A stretch of DNA of 64,000 nt from SZUA-35 sp965530755 (lineage in GTDB: Bacteria > Actinomycetota > Acidimicrobiia > Acidimicrobiales > SZUA-35): NCBI GenBank assembly GCA_965530755.1, contig CBESNA010000006.1, positions 59,954 through 123,953 of the forward strand, in the 5' to 3' direction. Position numbers and translations under genes: made by a program. This document shows, in pieces, positions 42,859 through 51,544 of the stretch. Each line of letters begins with the position of its first letter. Position 1 is the stretch's first letter. Below the pieces are notes generated by a model. The model made no database searches. It was not told the DNA's origin and saw only the letters and a program-made list of their open reading frames with translations.

Positions 42859-44076
42859 TCAGGCGGCAGCTCGGGTCTTACGGAGGAGCGGATCGGCCAG
42901 CCCGAGCGCCTTGTCGGTCAGCGCGAGTACGCGACCGGCAGCTCCCGGGGTGTCCGAGTCGACCAAGTTGCCCATCACCTGCAAGGTGATCTTGGCGATG
43001 GCGTCGGTACCAACCGCGACCCGCAAGCCGGATTTCAGGATCCACGGGTGCCCGATGAGGAAGGAGAATCGTCGGCCGGTCCGCAGGAAGCTGTCGAACC
43101 GTTCACCAATCTCCTGGTCGTATCGGCTCGGGGCGGTTCCTGGATCCTCGATGAAGAGGTCGGCCGCCAACATGCCGGACTCGAGGCCGTAGTCGATGCC
43201 CTCGCCATTCATCGGATTCACCAAACCTGCGGCATCACCGATTGCCACCCAACCGTCGCCGTGACGGCGTTTCGTGCTCATCGGCAGACGCCACGCTCGA
43301 GGCCGCTCGAGGTTGGGGCCGATGTCCCACGAATCCTGGACCGACGCCCGGTAGCTGGCGAGGAGTGTGTTGAGGTTCAGGCTCTTGAACCCTTTCATCG
43401 TGGACAGCGCGCCGACGCCGATGTTGACCGTTCCATCGCCGGCTGGGAACATCCATCCGTAGCCGGGAATGGCCACGCCGAACTCGTCTTTCAAGGTGAG
43501 GCAGGCCTCGAGGTGTCGGTCGGCGTGTCGTGGTGTCTCGGCGTAGGTGCGGATCGCCAACCCGAAGGGTTCATCTTCGACCCGGTCGGCACCGAGCATC
43601 CGGGCCACCGCGCCTGGCGCCCCGGTCGCCACCACGGTCATGTTCGCAGTGATCTTCTCGCCGGCGGCCTCGACTCCGACCACCCTCTCGCCGTCGAGCA
43701 CGGGCAGGGCCTCCGCTCCCCAGCGAATCTCTGCGCCCGCTTCTGCCGCGGCATCGATCAGGGCGGCGTCGAGGCGACGGCGTGGCCAGACGGCGCCGTG
43801 GGCCGGGAAGCGACTGGTGCCGGGCCACAACAGTTCACGTTCGGTCGAGTTGGCGATCATTCGCAGACCATCGATGTGATGGGCGTCGGTCATGTCGATC
43901 TTCAGCTCGTCGAGGGCACCGACGGCGCGAGGGGTGAGGCCGTCGCCGCACACCTTGTCCCGGCCGTACTGCGCCTTGTCGAAAACGACGACGTTGGCAC
44001 CCTGGCGCGCCGCTTGGATGGCAGCTGCAGCCCCTGCGGGTCCGGCCCCGATGACGGCGAGATCGACGTGAGTCAT
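42859..44076 (-). CDS. geranylgeranyl reductase-family flavoprotein
   Basis: A 405-residue FAD-dependent reductase. VDLAVIGAGPAGAAAAIQAA is the FAD-binding start, and VCGDGLTPRAVGALDEL and GYGWMFPAGDGTVNIGVGAL are typical of the geranylgeranyl/digeranylgeranyl reductase family. In actinobacteria such enzymes saturate isoprenoid chains, for instance in menaquinone. It is a soluble or membrane-associated protein with no partner gene beside it. Confidence 0.85.
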   Translation of the reverse strand: MTHVDLAVIGAGPAGAAAAIQAARQGANVVVFDKAQYGRDKVCGDGLTPRAVGALDELKIDMTDAHHIDGLRMIANSTERELLWPGTSRFPAHGAVWPRRRLDAALIDAAAEAGAEIRWGAEALPVLDGERVVGVEAAGEKITANMTVVATGAPGAVARMLGADRVEDEPFGLAIRTYAETPRHADRHLEACLTLKDEFGVAIPGYGWMFPAGDGTVNIGVGALSTMKGFKSLNLNTLLASYRASVQDSWDIGPNLERPRAWRLPMSTKRRHGDGWVAIGDAAGLVNPMNGEGIDYGLESGMLAADLFIEDPGTAPSRYDQEIGERFDSFLRTGRRFSFLIGHPWILKSGLRVAVGTDAIAKITLQVMGNLVDSDTPGAAGRVLALTDKALGLADPLLRKTRAAA

Positions 44077-44170
44077 CGGATCATCGTGCCCGATCGGTCG
44101 AGCACCCGCGCAGTCGGGTGAACGTGACGCTTGGCTCGCTCAGCCGATCCCCATGTGGCCTGGAGTCAGG

Positions 44171-44548
44171 TCAGCCGATCGAGCGGAGGTCGACCACGAA
44201 GACGAGCGTCTCGTTCGGGGCGATCACGCCACCGGCACCCTGGGCGCCGTATCCGAGGTGCGGGGGGATGGTGAGCCGTCGTCGGCCACCGATGCGCATG
44301 CCCTGCACACCCTGGTCCCAACCTACGATCACCTGGGAGGCGCCGAGTCCAAAACCAAGTGTGTCGCCACGATTCCACGACGCATCGAACTCCTTGCCGT
44401 TCGACCAGGCTGCTCCCACGTAGTCGACATTGACTTGCGATCCGGAGGTCGCTTCGGCGCCGTCTCCGACGTGCAAGTCTTCGACCAGCAGCTCGCTCGG
44501 GGGCTCTTCTGCCGGAATCTCGATAATGGGTCGTTCGAAGGTGTCCAC
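44171..44548 (-). CDS. FKBP-type peptidyl-prolyl cis-trans isomerase
   Basis: 125 residues from a GTG at 44548; the frame is open to 44659 but the extra part is not FKBP-like. The protein is a single FKBP domain: NVDYVGAAWSNGKEFDASW, QVIVGWDQGVQGMRIGGRRR and LTIPPHLGYGAQGAGGVIAP. These hold the usual tyrosine, aspartate and tryptophan of the proline-binding pocket. It assists protein folding; no signal peptide is seen, so it is probably cytoplasmic. Confidence 0.88.
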   Translation of the reverse strand: MDTFERPIIEIPAEEPPSELLVEDLHVGDGAEATSGSQVNVDYVGAAWSNGKEFDASWNRGDTLGFGLGASQVIVGWDQGVQGMRIGGRRRLTIPPHLGYGAQGAGGVIAPNETLVFVVDLRSIG

Positions 44549-44709
44549 GGAGCCGCAGGATACGGGTGGAGTGGACCGTTCAGCCCAAAAAGGGGCCGGT
44601 CGGCTCAAAGTATTGGGCAATCGTGCCGAAAGAGCTGGGCAGCGGCCGCTGTCCCTCATTCGGGGCAGATCGGACGCTGACAGTTGCCGACCACATCCGA
44701 AGGACCGTC

Positions 44710-44904
44710 ATGATCCCCAACCTCATCATTCGTCTCTGGGCGGCGACGAACTCCCGAATCTCCGTTCGCGACGAACGTGGCGCCGGACTCGTGGAGTACG
44801 CGTTGCTCATCGCGCTGATTGTCATCGTCTGCGTCGCCGCAGTTGGTGTGATCGGTCAGAGCACACAGGAGCCGTACAGCGAACTCGGCTCGTCGATCGG
44901 CTGA
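44710..44904 (+). CDS. flp: Flp/Fap-type IVb pilin
   Basis: A 64-residue small pilin. The basic leader ends in DERGAGLVEYALLIALIVIV; cleavage after the first Gly gives the expected Glu at +5 (AGLVEY). The hydrophobic helix and short Ser/Gly tail fit the Flp family. No tad/cpa assembly genes are near, so it relies on genes elsewhere or is an orphan. Confidence 0.85.
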   Translation: MIPNLIIRLWAATNSRISVRDERGAGLVEYALLIALIVIVCVAAVGVIGQSTQEPYSELGSSIG

Positions 44905-44954
44905 TCGTTCGACGCTGATCGTTCGATGCAGCGGCTACGCTCTCCGGCTCAGCT

Positions 44955-45028
44955 GCGGGTGTAGCTCAATGGTAGAGCACCAGGCTTCCATCCTGATGAC
45001 CGGGGTTCGATTCCCCGTACCCGCTCCA
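44955..45028 (+). tRNA. tRNA-Gly (anticodon TCC), CCA encoded
   Basis: Acceptor GCGGGTG pairs with TACCCGC, anticodon loop CTTCCAT gives TCC, and the T-arm is CGGGG-TTCGATT-CCCCG. The discriminator T is followed by encoded CCA (45026-45028). A 15-bp tandem repeat begins at the very next base. Confidence 0.95.
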
Positions 45029-45088
45029 CACTGATTCAGGCCGCGCTGACTCAGACGGCGCTGACTCAGGCGGCGCCGATTCCGGGCG
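45029..45088 (+). repeat. 15-bp minisatellite abutting tRNA-Gly
   Basis: Four 15-base units fill 60 bases exactly: two near-identical central ones (CGCTGACTCAGACGG, CGCTGACTCAGGCGG) and a diverged one on each side. It starts immediately after the tRNA CCA and ends immediately before a 47-nt dispersed repeat. Confidence 0.65.
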
Positions 45089-45135
45089 TTCTGCGTTGCG
45101 TTTGCCTCGGATTTGGCGAAAACTGCGACGCAGAA
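45089..45135. repeat. 47-nt dispersed palindromic repeat, copy 2
   Basis: Starts TTCTGCGTTGCGTTTGCCTC and ends CGACGCAGAA; the two ends pair. It is nearly identical to copy 3 at 46110, and the two stand as direct repeats on either side of the DUF559/AbiEi-like gene. Confidence 0.7.
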
Positions 45136-45182
45136 GCGAAGATCGCACCTTCGGGTGCCGTCAGTACCCCTTCCAGGGAGCG

Positions 45183-46100
45183 ATGACGGTGGACCCACGA
45201 TCCTTCGATGCACTGGTGCTCACGCTTGGCGCTGCGAACGGTGGCGCCGTCTCGACCCAACAACTCCACTCGGTGGGTTTGAGCCGCAGCCAGATCGATC
45301 GGCGGGTCGGGCGATTGCTCACCCGAGTGGCCACCGGCGTCTTCACGGTCGGACCGATCACTCCCGACTCTCTGGAGAGGGCAGCCCTCCTCGTCGTGAA
45401 GGACGGTGTGCTCTCGCACAACACAGCCGCTCGACTCCACGGGCTGCCGATCGCAGCGCACGGATCGACCATCGAACTCCTGAGCTCGGCTCGGACTCGG
45501 TCGGTGCTCGACGGCGTGCGCATCCGGATGACGCGACACCTGCCACCGGTTGACGTCACCGTGTTGGACTCGCAGCCCGTGACCGCCGTCGCACGGACGA
45601 TCTGCGATCTTGCGGCATCGCTGCGGCCTCGTCGGCTCGACCATGTGATGGAGTCGGCGCTCGCGTCTGGACTCGTCTCGGTCGCTGAGCTCCAGGCATG
45701 CCTTCTCACCTACTGCCGACGGGGTCGAGAAGGGTCGGCTCTGCTGCGTGCGGCTGCTCTTTCCCACCTCGACGACCAACCGGTGACGAACTCCGAGCTC
45801 GAGCGGATCACCGTGCGGCTCCTCTCATCCGCGGGCATCACGGGGTGGGTCGCGCAGTACCGACCGGCTTGGCACGACGGCATTCGAGGCACGGTTGACT
45901 TCGCCTGGCCGCACGAGCGCGTGCTGTTGGAGGTCGACGGTCGACGATGGCACTCGGTGACGCAGGCATTCGACGAGGATCGGCGACGCGATCAGGCGGC
46001 GCTGGCTGCGGGTTGGTGGCCGATCAGAGCGGGCTGGCAACAGGTGACGCAACGATCGGCCGAGCTGGTGGAGGTCATCCGCACCGCCCTCGATCGCTGA
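45183..46100 (+). CDS. AbiEi-antitoxin-like / DUF559 endonuclease-fold protein
   Basis: 305 residues from the ATG at 45183 with GGGAG just before it. The N-terminal part (about 1-60, GAVSTQQLHSVGLSRSQIDR) is a winged helix like those of AbiEi antitoxins. The C-terminal part resembles DUF559/Vsr-type nuclease folds: Glu205 and Glu207 in NSELERI, Asp239 in GTVDFAW and Glu250/Asp252 in LLEVDGRRWH. A restriction, repair or conflict role is likely but unproven. No AbiEii toxin adjoins. It is flanked by two direct copies of a 47-nt repeat. Confidence 0.7.
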   Translation: MTVDPRSFDALVLTLGAANGGAVSTQQLHSVGLSRSQIDRRVGRLLTRVATGVFTVGPITPDSLERAALLVVKDGVLSHNTAARLHGLPIAAHGSTIELLSSARTRSVLDGVRIRMTRHLPPVDVTVLDSQPVTAVARTICDLAASLRPRRLDHVMESALASGLVSVAELQACLLTYCRRGREGSALLRAAALSHLDDQPVTNSELERITVRLLSSAGITGWVAQYRPAWHDGIRGTVDFAWPHERVLLEVDGRRWHSVTQAFDEDRRRDQAALAAGWWPIRAGWQQVTQRSAELVEVIRTALDR

Positions 46101-46109
46101 ACACCCCGG

Positions 46110-46156
46110 TTCTGCGTTGCGTTTGCCTCGGAATCCGTGAACAACGCGACGCAGAA
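46110..46156. repeat. 47-nt dispersed palindromic repeat, copy 3
   Basis: TTCTGCGTTGCGTTTGCCTC at the left and CGCGACGCAGAA at the right form a hairpin. It begins nine bases after the AbiEi-like stop. Same orientation as copy 2. Confidence 0.7.
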
Positions 46157-46174
46157 CGAAAGGCGACGGCGTGC

Positions 46175-46990
46175 TCAGCGCATTCGCGCGAGTTGCGTCA
46201 CGTCGTCGCTTGGAAGGACACCGTCGATCGTTGCCGACACCGACACGTAGTTCAGGTCGACGACACCCCGAAGCGTCGTGAGGAACGCGACGTCTGATGC
46301 GTCGGCACCGGTGGCGATCCGGACCATGGCCTCCCGGGGTGCGAGCCCGGTCGGGTCGACCAGGTACCACTCGCCGTCGATGCACGCTTCGGTCACGACG
46401 TGGAAGTCCATCGGACTGAGCCCGGGCGCGTAGACCGAGACCACCCGCGCCGCTACATCATTCGCACGGAGGAGGGCTGCGGTGAGATGGGCGAAGTCTC
46501 GGCACACGCCTTCCCTTCCGAGCAGGGTTGCGACGGCTCCGTCGATCGGCCGTGACGACCCCGACGCGTACGCGATGTTCGCATTGACCCATTGGCTGAT
46601 CTTGGTCACGAGCGCAGCGTCATCGAGTCCTCCGAACTCCGCCCGTGCCAGTGGCCCCAGACGGTCGGACTCGCAGTAACGGCTCGGGCGGATGTACCGA
46701 AAGACATCGTGCGCCGACGCAGACGCGGGTGCCGACGCGCCCAGCACAGTTGCCTGATAGTCGACGAGGAGAAGGCCTCGGCCCACGCCGTGGAGAAAGC
46801 AGAGGTGGCCGTCGAGCACCGCGTCGATCGGTGTGCCGTCGAGGCTGACCAGCAGCTGCTCGTTCTGGCGCTCGTAGCTTCCGTCGACCGCGATCGCCAT
46901 CACGAGGTCGGACTCCTCGGCCACGAACAGCTCGAGATGCGATGTCACGGTCCGTGAGGGGCAGGATGGGGCGAGGTCGGCGGCGGTCAC
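46175..46990 (-). CDS. transglutaminase-like cysteine peptidase (small)
   Basis: 271 residues from the GTG at 46990, which overlaps the metallopeptidase stop by four bases. The catalytic triad is visible: GREGVCRDFAHLTAALLRAN (Cys163), MDFHVVTEACI (His197) and WYLVDPTGLAPRE (Asp212). The N-terminal 110 residues form the beta-sandwich that precedes this domain in bacterial members (SHLELFVAEESDLVMAIAVD). It is the last gene of a five-gene operon with two more transglutaminase-like proteins and an ATP-grasp/alpha-E protein. It likely cuts or transfers an amide bond in a peptide made by that set. Confidence 0.83.
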   Translation of the reverse strand: MTAADLAPSCPSRTVTSHLELFVAEESDLVMAIAVDGSYERQNEQLLVSLDGTPIDAVLDGHLCFLHGVGRGLLLVDYQATVLGASAPASASAHDVFRYIRPSRYCESDRLGPLARAEFGGLDDAALVTKISQWVNANIAYASGSSRPIDGAVATLLGREGVCRDFAHLTAALLRANDVAARVVSVYAPGLSPMDFHVVTEACIDGEWYLVDPTGLAPREAMVRIATGADASDVAFLTTLRGVVDLNYVSVSATIDGVLPSDDVTQLARMR

Positions 46991-48024
46991 GCGTCGGCCG
47001 CCGAACGGATGCACCGGTGAACGAAGTCCAGTTTCTCGACCACCTCGGGAGAAAGAACGAAGGGGTAGAGGTCGGATTGGCCGATCGACCGCGACATGGC
47101 GTTGAGGGCCAGCGTGAGACCCAACCACGATTGGACCATCGAGCCGATCGAGACATGTTCCCGTGCCTCCCAGGCGGCGCGGCCCGCCGAGAGGGCCGGC
47201 TCACCGACGTCCAATCCGATCGCGTCTGCGGTGGCCAACCCGGCTTCGATGTGGAGGTAGTGCGCAAAGGTCTCGGCCCAGTCCTCCCACGGATGCATCG
47301 TGGCGTACTGGCTCACATGCGTGCTGCCCCAGTCGTCCTTCCCCCGGGCGTAGTGCTGTTCGAGCGCCGCTTCGTACGAGACGCGTTCATCGCCGAAGAG
47401 CACCCGAAATGCTTCGAGCTGACCTTCCTGCTCGACGATGCCTGGCCAGTAGTAATGCCCGATCTCGTGCCGGAGATGGCCGAGCACTGTGCGGTACGGC
47501 TCTCCCAGTTGTTGGCGAACGAACTCGCGGTGGGCGTCGTCCGACTCGGAGAGATCGAGGGTGATGACACCGGCGTCGTGGCCGGTGATCACCTTCTGGC
47601 CACGCGACGACAACAGCTCGAAAGCAACGCCTCGTTCTTCATCGACCGAGCGATCGATGACCGGGAGACCGAGCCCCATCAGCTGATGGAGCAGTCTGCG
47701 CTTGGCAGCTTCGGCGTCGGCGAATGCCTCGAGTGATTCCGTCTCAGAGTCGTTCGGGCGTACCGATGTGAGTCGACAGCTTGCGCAGAGATTGACCGAG
47801 TCATCGACGGGGATCATCCAGTTGCAACGAGCGACGTGCCGATTCGCGCAGTGCCGGTAGCGCCCCGGTCGACCGTCGGCGCTCTCGAAGCCGCCATCAA
47901 CGGGTCGGAGAGCGACCAGCTGCCGGACCGCAGGGATGTACCCGGCCTGCGACCCGCAACGCAGGCAGTTCGAGTTGTCGAAGAACAACAGCTGCTCACA
48001 GACAGAACACGGGAAAGGCTGCAT
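46987..48024 (-). CDS. zinc-ribbon HExxH metallopeptidase
   Basis: 345 residues from the ATG at 48024. The N-terminus has two Cys-pair clusters (C6, C9, C20, C23 and C59, C67, C80, C83), suggesting zinc ribbons. The catalytic motif is RHEIGHYYW (HEIGH at 186-190), and DWAETFAHYLHIEAGL supplies a downstream Glu and His. This fits the putative zinc-binding metallopeptidase family often found beside ATP-grasp/transglutaminase loci. No signal peptide. It lies 29 bases behind one transglutaminase gene and overlaps another. Confidence 0.82.
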   Translation of the reverse strand: MQPFPCSVCEQLLFFDNSNCLRCGSQAGYIPAVRQLVALRPVDGGFESADGRPGRYRHCANRHVARCNWMIPVDDSVNLCASCRLTSVRPNDSETESLEAFADAEAAKRRLLHQLMGLGLPVIDRSVDEERGVAFELLSSRGQKVITGHDAGVITLDLSESDDAHREFVRQQLGEPYRTVLGHLRHEIGHYYWPGIVEQEGQLEAFRVLFGDERVSYEAALEQHYARGKDDWGSTHVSQYATMHPWEDWAETFAHYLHIEAGLATADAIGLDVGEPALSAGRAAWEAREHVSIGSMVQSWLGLTLALNAMSRSIGQSDLYPFVLSPEVVEKLDFVHRCIRSAADA

Positions 48025-48053
48025 GGGGCGAAGATAACGGGGATGGTGCCGGT

Positions 48054-48923
48054 CTATTGCGCTGCGACATCGACGGAAACGGTCAGGCGGCTCTCCTGCG
48101 CGTCGGTGAAGATGACCCCCTTCAGCGGAGGTACGTCCGAGTAGTCGCGGCCGTGCGCTGCAGTGACGTATCGGGGACCGGCGAGCTGGTCGTTGGTTGG
48201 GTCGATGCCGATCCAACGACCGCCACCAACGTACACGCCGACCCAGGCGTGGCTGCGGTCGACGCCAGTCAAGCGTGGCTTCCCCGGCGGCGGCTCGGTC
48301 TCGAGGTAACCGCTGACGTAACACGCGGCCAACCCGAGCGATCGCAGTGCACCGATCATCACGTGTGCGAAGTCCTGGCAGACGCCCTTGCGCATCTCCA
48401 GCACATCGGCAAGGTGGGTGTCGACTTCGGTGGCGGAGGCGTCGAACTCGAAGTCGGTGTGCATGCGGGTGCAGAGATGGACAGCTCCCTCGGCCAGCGA
48501 CGTATCGCCGTGGAACGAAGGCTCCGCATACTCGCGAAGCGCCGGCGAACGTTGCACGAGGGCCGAGTCCAACGAGAACTCGATCACCTCGAGATCATCG
48601 TGGTCAGACCGAGCGGCCGTGTAGGACGACCACGGGAGCCGGCCGTCGGCGCCGAAGTCGGCCGGACGATCGGTGGTGTCGATCAGACTGGTGCTGCTGA
48701 CGATCAGCGTGGTGTGCGGCTCGCTGATGGTGAGGGTTGCGGTGAGGTTGCCGAAGTAGTCCCGATGCTGGCTCTGGTGCTCGGCTGCGGGTGTCGTGGT
48801 GATCTCGCGCCTGAGACACACCTGACCGTCGACGTCACCCGGCAGCTGGCGGACCTCGGCAAAGCTGGTCTCGACGGGAGCGTCATAGTCGTATGTCGTC
48901 GTGTGAGATACCTCGTAGATCAT
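48054..48923 (-). CDS. transglutaminase-like cysteine peptidase with N-terminal beta domain
   Basis: A 289-residue protein. The N-terminal part (MIYEVSHTTTYDYDAPVETS) is the bacterial transglutaminase-like beta domain. The core holds KGVCQDFAHVMIGALRSLGL (Cys182), VDRSHAWVGVYV (His225) and WIGIDPTND (Asp241). Such proteins are cytoplasmic peptidases or amidases that accompany ATP-grasp/alpha-E ligases. It overlaps the ligase gene by four bases. Confidence 0.87.
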   Translation of the reverse strand: MIYEVSHTTTYDYDAPVETSFAEVRQLPGDVDGQVCLRREITTTPAAEHQSQHRDYFGNLTATLTISEPHTTLIVSSTSLIDTTDRPADFGADGRLPWSSYTAARSDHDDLEVIEFSLDSALVQRSPALREYAEPSFHGDTSLAEGAVHLCTRMHTDFEFDASATEVDTHLADVLEMRKGVCQDFAHVMIGALRSLGLAACYVSGYLETEPPPGKPRLTGVDRSHAWVGVYVGGGRWIGIDPTNDQLAGPRYVTAAHGRDYSDVPPLKGVIFTDAQESRLTVSVDVAAQ

Positions 48924-51544
48924 GGTGTCGGATCTGACTCGTCGAGTGTCCGGAGATCATCGATCGGCCCGATCATCGTGTGTTGCGAGTGCAAGCGGGT
49001 GAAGGAGTCGGCGGCGATCGCATCCGAGATCATCGCTAGGTTGGCCCGAACGGTGACGACGAGTCGCTGGAGCTCAGCCCGCTGGCCGAGGTCGTCGACG
49101 ACGGCGAGGTGAGTGGCGTCGGTTGCTGTGAGCAGGGACGTCAGTTCTTCCAGCAGTTGCTTCGCTTTCGACAGCGATCCGGTCGGTCGGTCGCTGCGCA
49201 ACGCGTCGAGACTCTCGGAGAGTCTGTCGAGTTGGAAACGCAGCGATCGGGGATTGCCGGCATCAGCCAGGAGGAGCTCGATCGTCGTCGTGGCAAAGGC
49301 GCCGGAGCGATACCGGCGACGCGAGGTGATGATGCTCTCTCCTGCGGTCAGGACGGACTCGACGACGAGGCTCTCGACCGGCGCGCTTCGTTGGGTTCCC
49401 AGTGTCGATCCCACCAACGTGGCGACGTGGACGCCGCGCTCGATGCGTCGGCCGGCTTCCATGAACTGCCATCCGAGATCACGCACCATCGACTCGTTCG
49501 CCAGACCTGAAAGCGAGAGCAACCCCTGGAGGAGTTCGCTCAGCACGTCCATCACCGCGTCGTCGTGGTCCTCGCCCTGATGTTTGTGGGGGGCGCCGTC
49601 CAGCCGCTGCAGCTCCCGCTGGAGCGAGCCGACCACGAGCCACGTGTCCACCGACAACTGATCGCGGACCACGTCGAGCGCGTCGAACATGTGGCTGACG
49701 GCGTGGGCGACCGTTCCCCTTCGCCCGTCGTCGATGACCAGCGCCATCAGCTCGTCGGTCGGGTCGTCGAGCAATGCCGCAGCATGGTCGCCGACAAATC
49801 CGGGGTACGTGCCGGTGATGTGGGTGAGGGCTTCCAGTACGACGGTGAGCGATGCCGGTCCAGGGCCCGAGTCGGTGTTGAGGAACTCGTCGCATCGGGT
49901 CGTGATCGTTCTGACGAGGCGCACGGTGGCCTCGGCGCGCTCTGCATACCTGCCCAGCCAGAACAGATTCTCTGCCGCCCGCGCCGGCAGAGCGTCTGGC
50001 GGTGATGCGATCGGCACCTTGCCGTCGAATGGCCAGACCTCGACCCGAGGCTCGGAGCCGCTGCCCAGCACCCAGATGTCCTTGGACGTGGCGCCTGTCC
50101 GATTCGTGATCGTTCCGTCGGCCTCGCCGGATGCGGTGCGAGCGAGCCCGCCGGCCATGGCCACATAGGAATCACCGCTCGCCACGGCGAACGAGCGCAG
50201 AACGGTCGGCCGCGGCTCGATCCGATCGGCGCCGAGCACCGGCGTCGACGCCGGAGTGAGACGCTCCTGGCCGACCCATTGATCGGGTTGGGCAGCGATT
50301 CGTCGCCGCAGGTCGTCGAGCTCTGCGGCGCTGGCCAGCGCCGTGTCGATCGAGTGCCCCAACCGGTGGCGCGACAAGGGGCGGACGACCAGTGAACCCA
50401 GTTCAGCGAGCACGTGTGATCGGCCCGTTGGGTCGCCGCACCACCACGACGGCGCCGACTCCATGAGGAGGTCGGTGCCGAGCAGATGTTTCGACAGCGT
50501 GGACATGAGGCCGGCAAGCCCGGCGTTCTCCAGAATGCCCGAGCCGAGAGTGTTGACCACGCTGACCGTGCCTGCTCGGCAGGCGGCAACGAGCCCTGGG
50601 ATACCGAGCGTCGAATCCGAACGTAGGGCGAGCGGGTCGCAGAAGGCTGCATCGACCCGCCGCAGAATCACATGAACGGGAGCCCAGCCGCCGACGGTGC
50701 GAAGCCCGACTCGGCCCTGGCGGAGTTCGAAGTCCGAGCCCTGGACGAGTGGGTAGCCGAGTTGGGCCGCGATCGAGGCGTGCTCGAAGGCTGTCTCGGA
50801 CAGTGAGCCGGGCGAGAGGATCACGATCGAGGGATCCTCCACGTCCCGCGGTGCAGCGGCGACGAGGGCGTCGCGCAGGGCTTGCACGAACGGCATCAGC
50901 CGTTGCACGCCCGTGTGTCGGAAGACCTGTGGGAACACGCGGGACAACACCCGGCGGTTCTCGAGCGCGTATGCCGTTCCTGATGGTGCCTGCGCTCGAT
51001 GCCCGAGTGCGACCCAGTCGCCATCGGGGTCACGGGCGATGTCGGTACCGCACAGCACGAGCTGCCGTTGGCCAGGGAGCTCGATGCCGTCACACGCACG
51101 GAAGAACTGGGGGTCAGACAGGATCATCTCCGGCGGAACGATCCCGGAGCGGAGCAACCGTCGTTCGCCGTAGAGGTCGGCCAACACGAGATCGAGCACT
51201 TCGGCCCGCTGGATCAGACCGCGTTCGATTTCGGCCCATTCCGGGCCGGGAATGACGAAGGGGATCGGGTCGAGCGCCCAGGTTTGCCGTGTTCGATCGT
51301 GGCTGTCGGCGACGTTGTAGGTCACCCCGTCCTGTTCGAGTAGCCGCTGGATCTCGTCCCGTCGCCGCGACAGCTCACCAATGCCGAGTGTCTGGTAGGC
51401 CGCCACGATCTCGGACCAGTGGTCTCGCACGGCGCCGCGCCCGTCCATCAATTCGTCGTGGCCATGGACGGGCGCGTGATAGCCGGCGATCGGATCGACG
51501 GTCGGGACAGTGGTCACGCGGACATCATCACTCGGCCGAGGCAT
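48920..51544 (-). CDS. fused circularly permuted ATP-grasp / alpha-E protein
   Basis: 874 residues from the ATG at 51544, which overlaps the upstream gene by 17 bases; a GTG at 51517 is also possible. The first about 480 residues are the type-2 circularly permuted ATP-grasp (LLRSGIVPPEMILSDPQFFR, VILSPGSLSETAFEHASIAA). The remainder is the all-helical alpha-E domain, beginning near AAENLFWLGRYAERAEATVR. These are often two genes; here they are one. ATP-grasp ligases join a carboxylate to an amine with ATP, so the protein probably builds a peptide or amide product that its transglutaminase-like neighbours process. Confidence 0.85.
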   Translation of the reverse strand: MPRPSDDVRVTTVPTVDPIAGYHAPVHGHDELMDGRGAVRDHWSEIVAAYQTLGIGELSRRRDEIQRLLEQDGVTYNVADSHDRTRQTWALDPIPFVIPGPEWAEIERGLIQRAEVLDLVLADLYGERRLLRSGIVPPEMILSDPQFFRACDGIELPGQRQLVLCGTDIARDPDGDWVALGHRAQAPSGTAYALENRRVLSRVFPQVFRHTGVQRLMPFVQALRDALVAAAPRDVEDPSIVILSPGSLSETAFEHASIAAQLGYPLVQGSDFELRQGRVGLRTVGGWAPVHVILRRVDAAFCDPLALRSDSTLGIPGLVAACRAGTVSVVNTLGSGILENAGLAGLMSTLSKHLLGTDLLMESAPSWWCGDPTGRSHVLAELGSLVVRPLSRHRLGHSIDTALASAAELDDLRRRIAAQPDQWVGQERLTPASTPVLGADRIEPRPTVLRSFAVASGDSYVAMAGGLARTASGEADGTITNRTGATSKDIWVLGSGSEPRVEVWPFDGKVPIASPPDALPARAAENLFWLGRYAERAEATVRLVRTITTRCDEFLNTDSGPGPASLTVVLEALTHITGTYPGFVGDHAAALLDDPTDELMALVIDDGRRGTVAHAVSHMFDALDVVRDQLSVDTWLVVGSLQRELQRLDGAPHKHQGEDHDDAVMDVLSELLQGLLSLSGLANESMVRDLGWQFMEAGRRIERGVHVATLVGSTLGTQRSAPVESLVVESVLTAGESIITSRRRYRSGAFATTTIELLLADAGNPRSLRFQLDRLSESLDALRSDRPTGSLSKAKQLLEELTSLLTATDATHLAVVDDLGQRAELQRLVVTVRANLAMISDAIAADSFTRLHSQHTMIGPIDDLRTLDESDPTP

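Noticed and set aside
45029..45088. Possible CRISPR-like array
   Set aside because: The 15-base units are contiguous with no spacers; it is a minisatellite.
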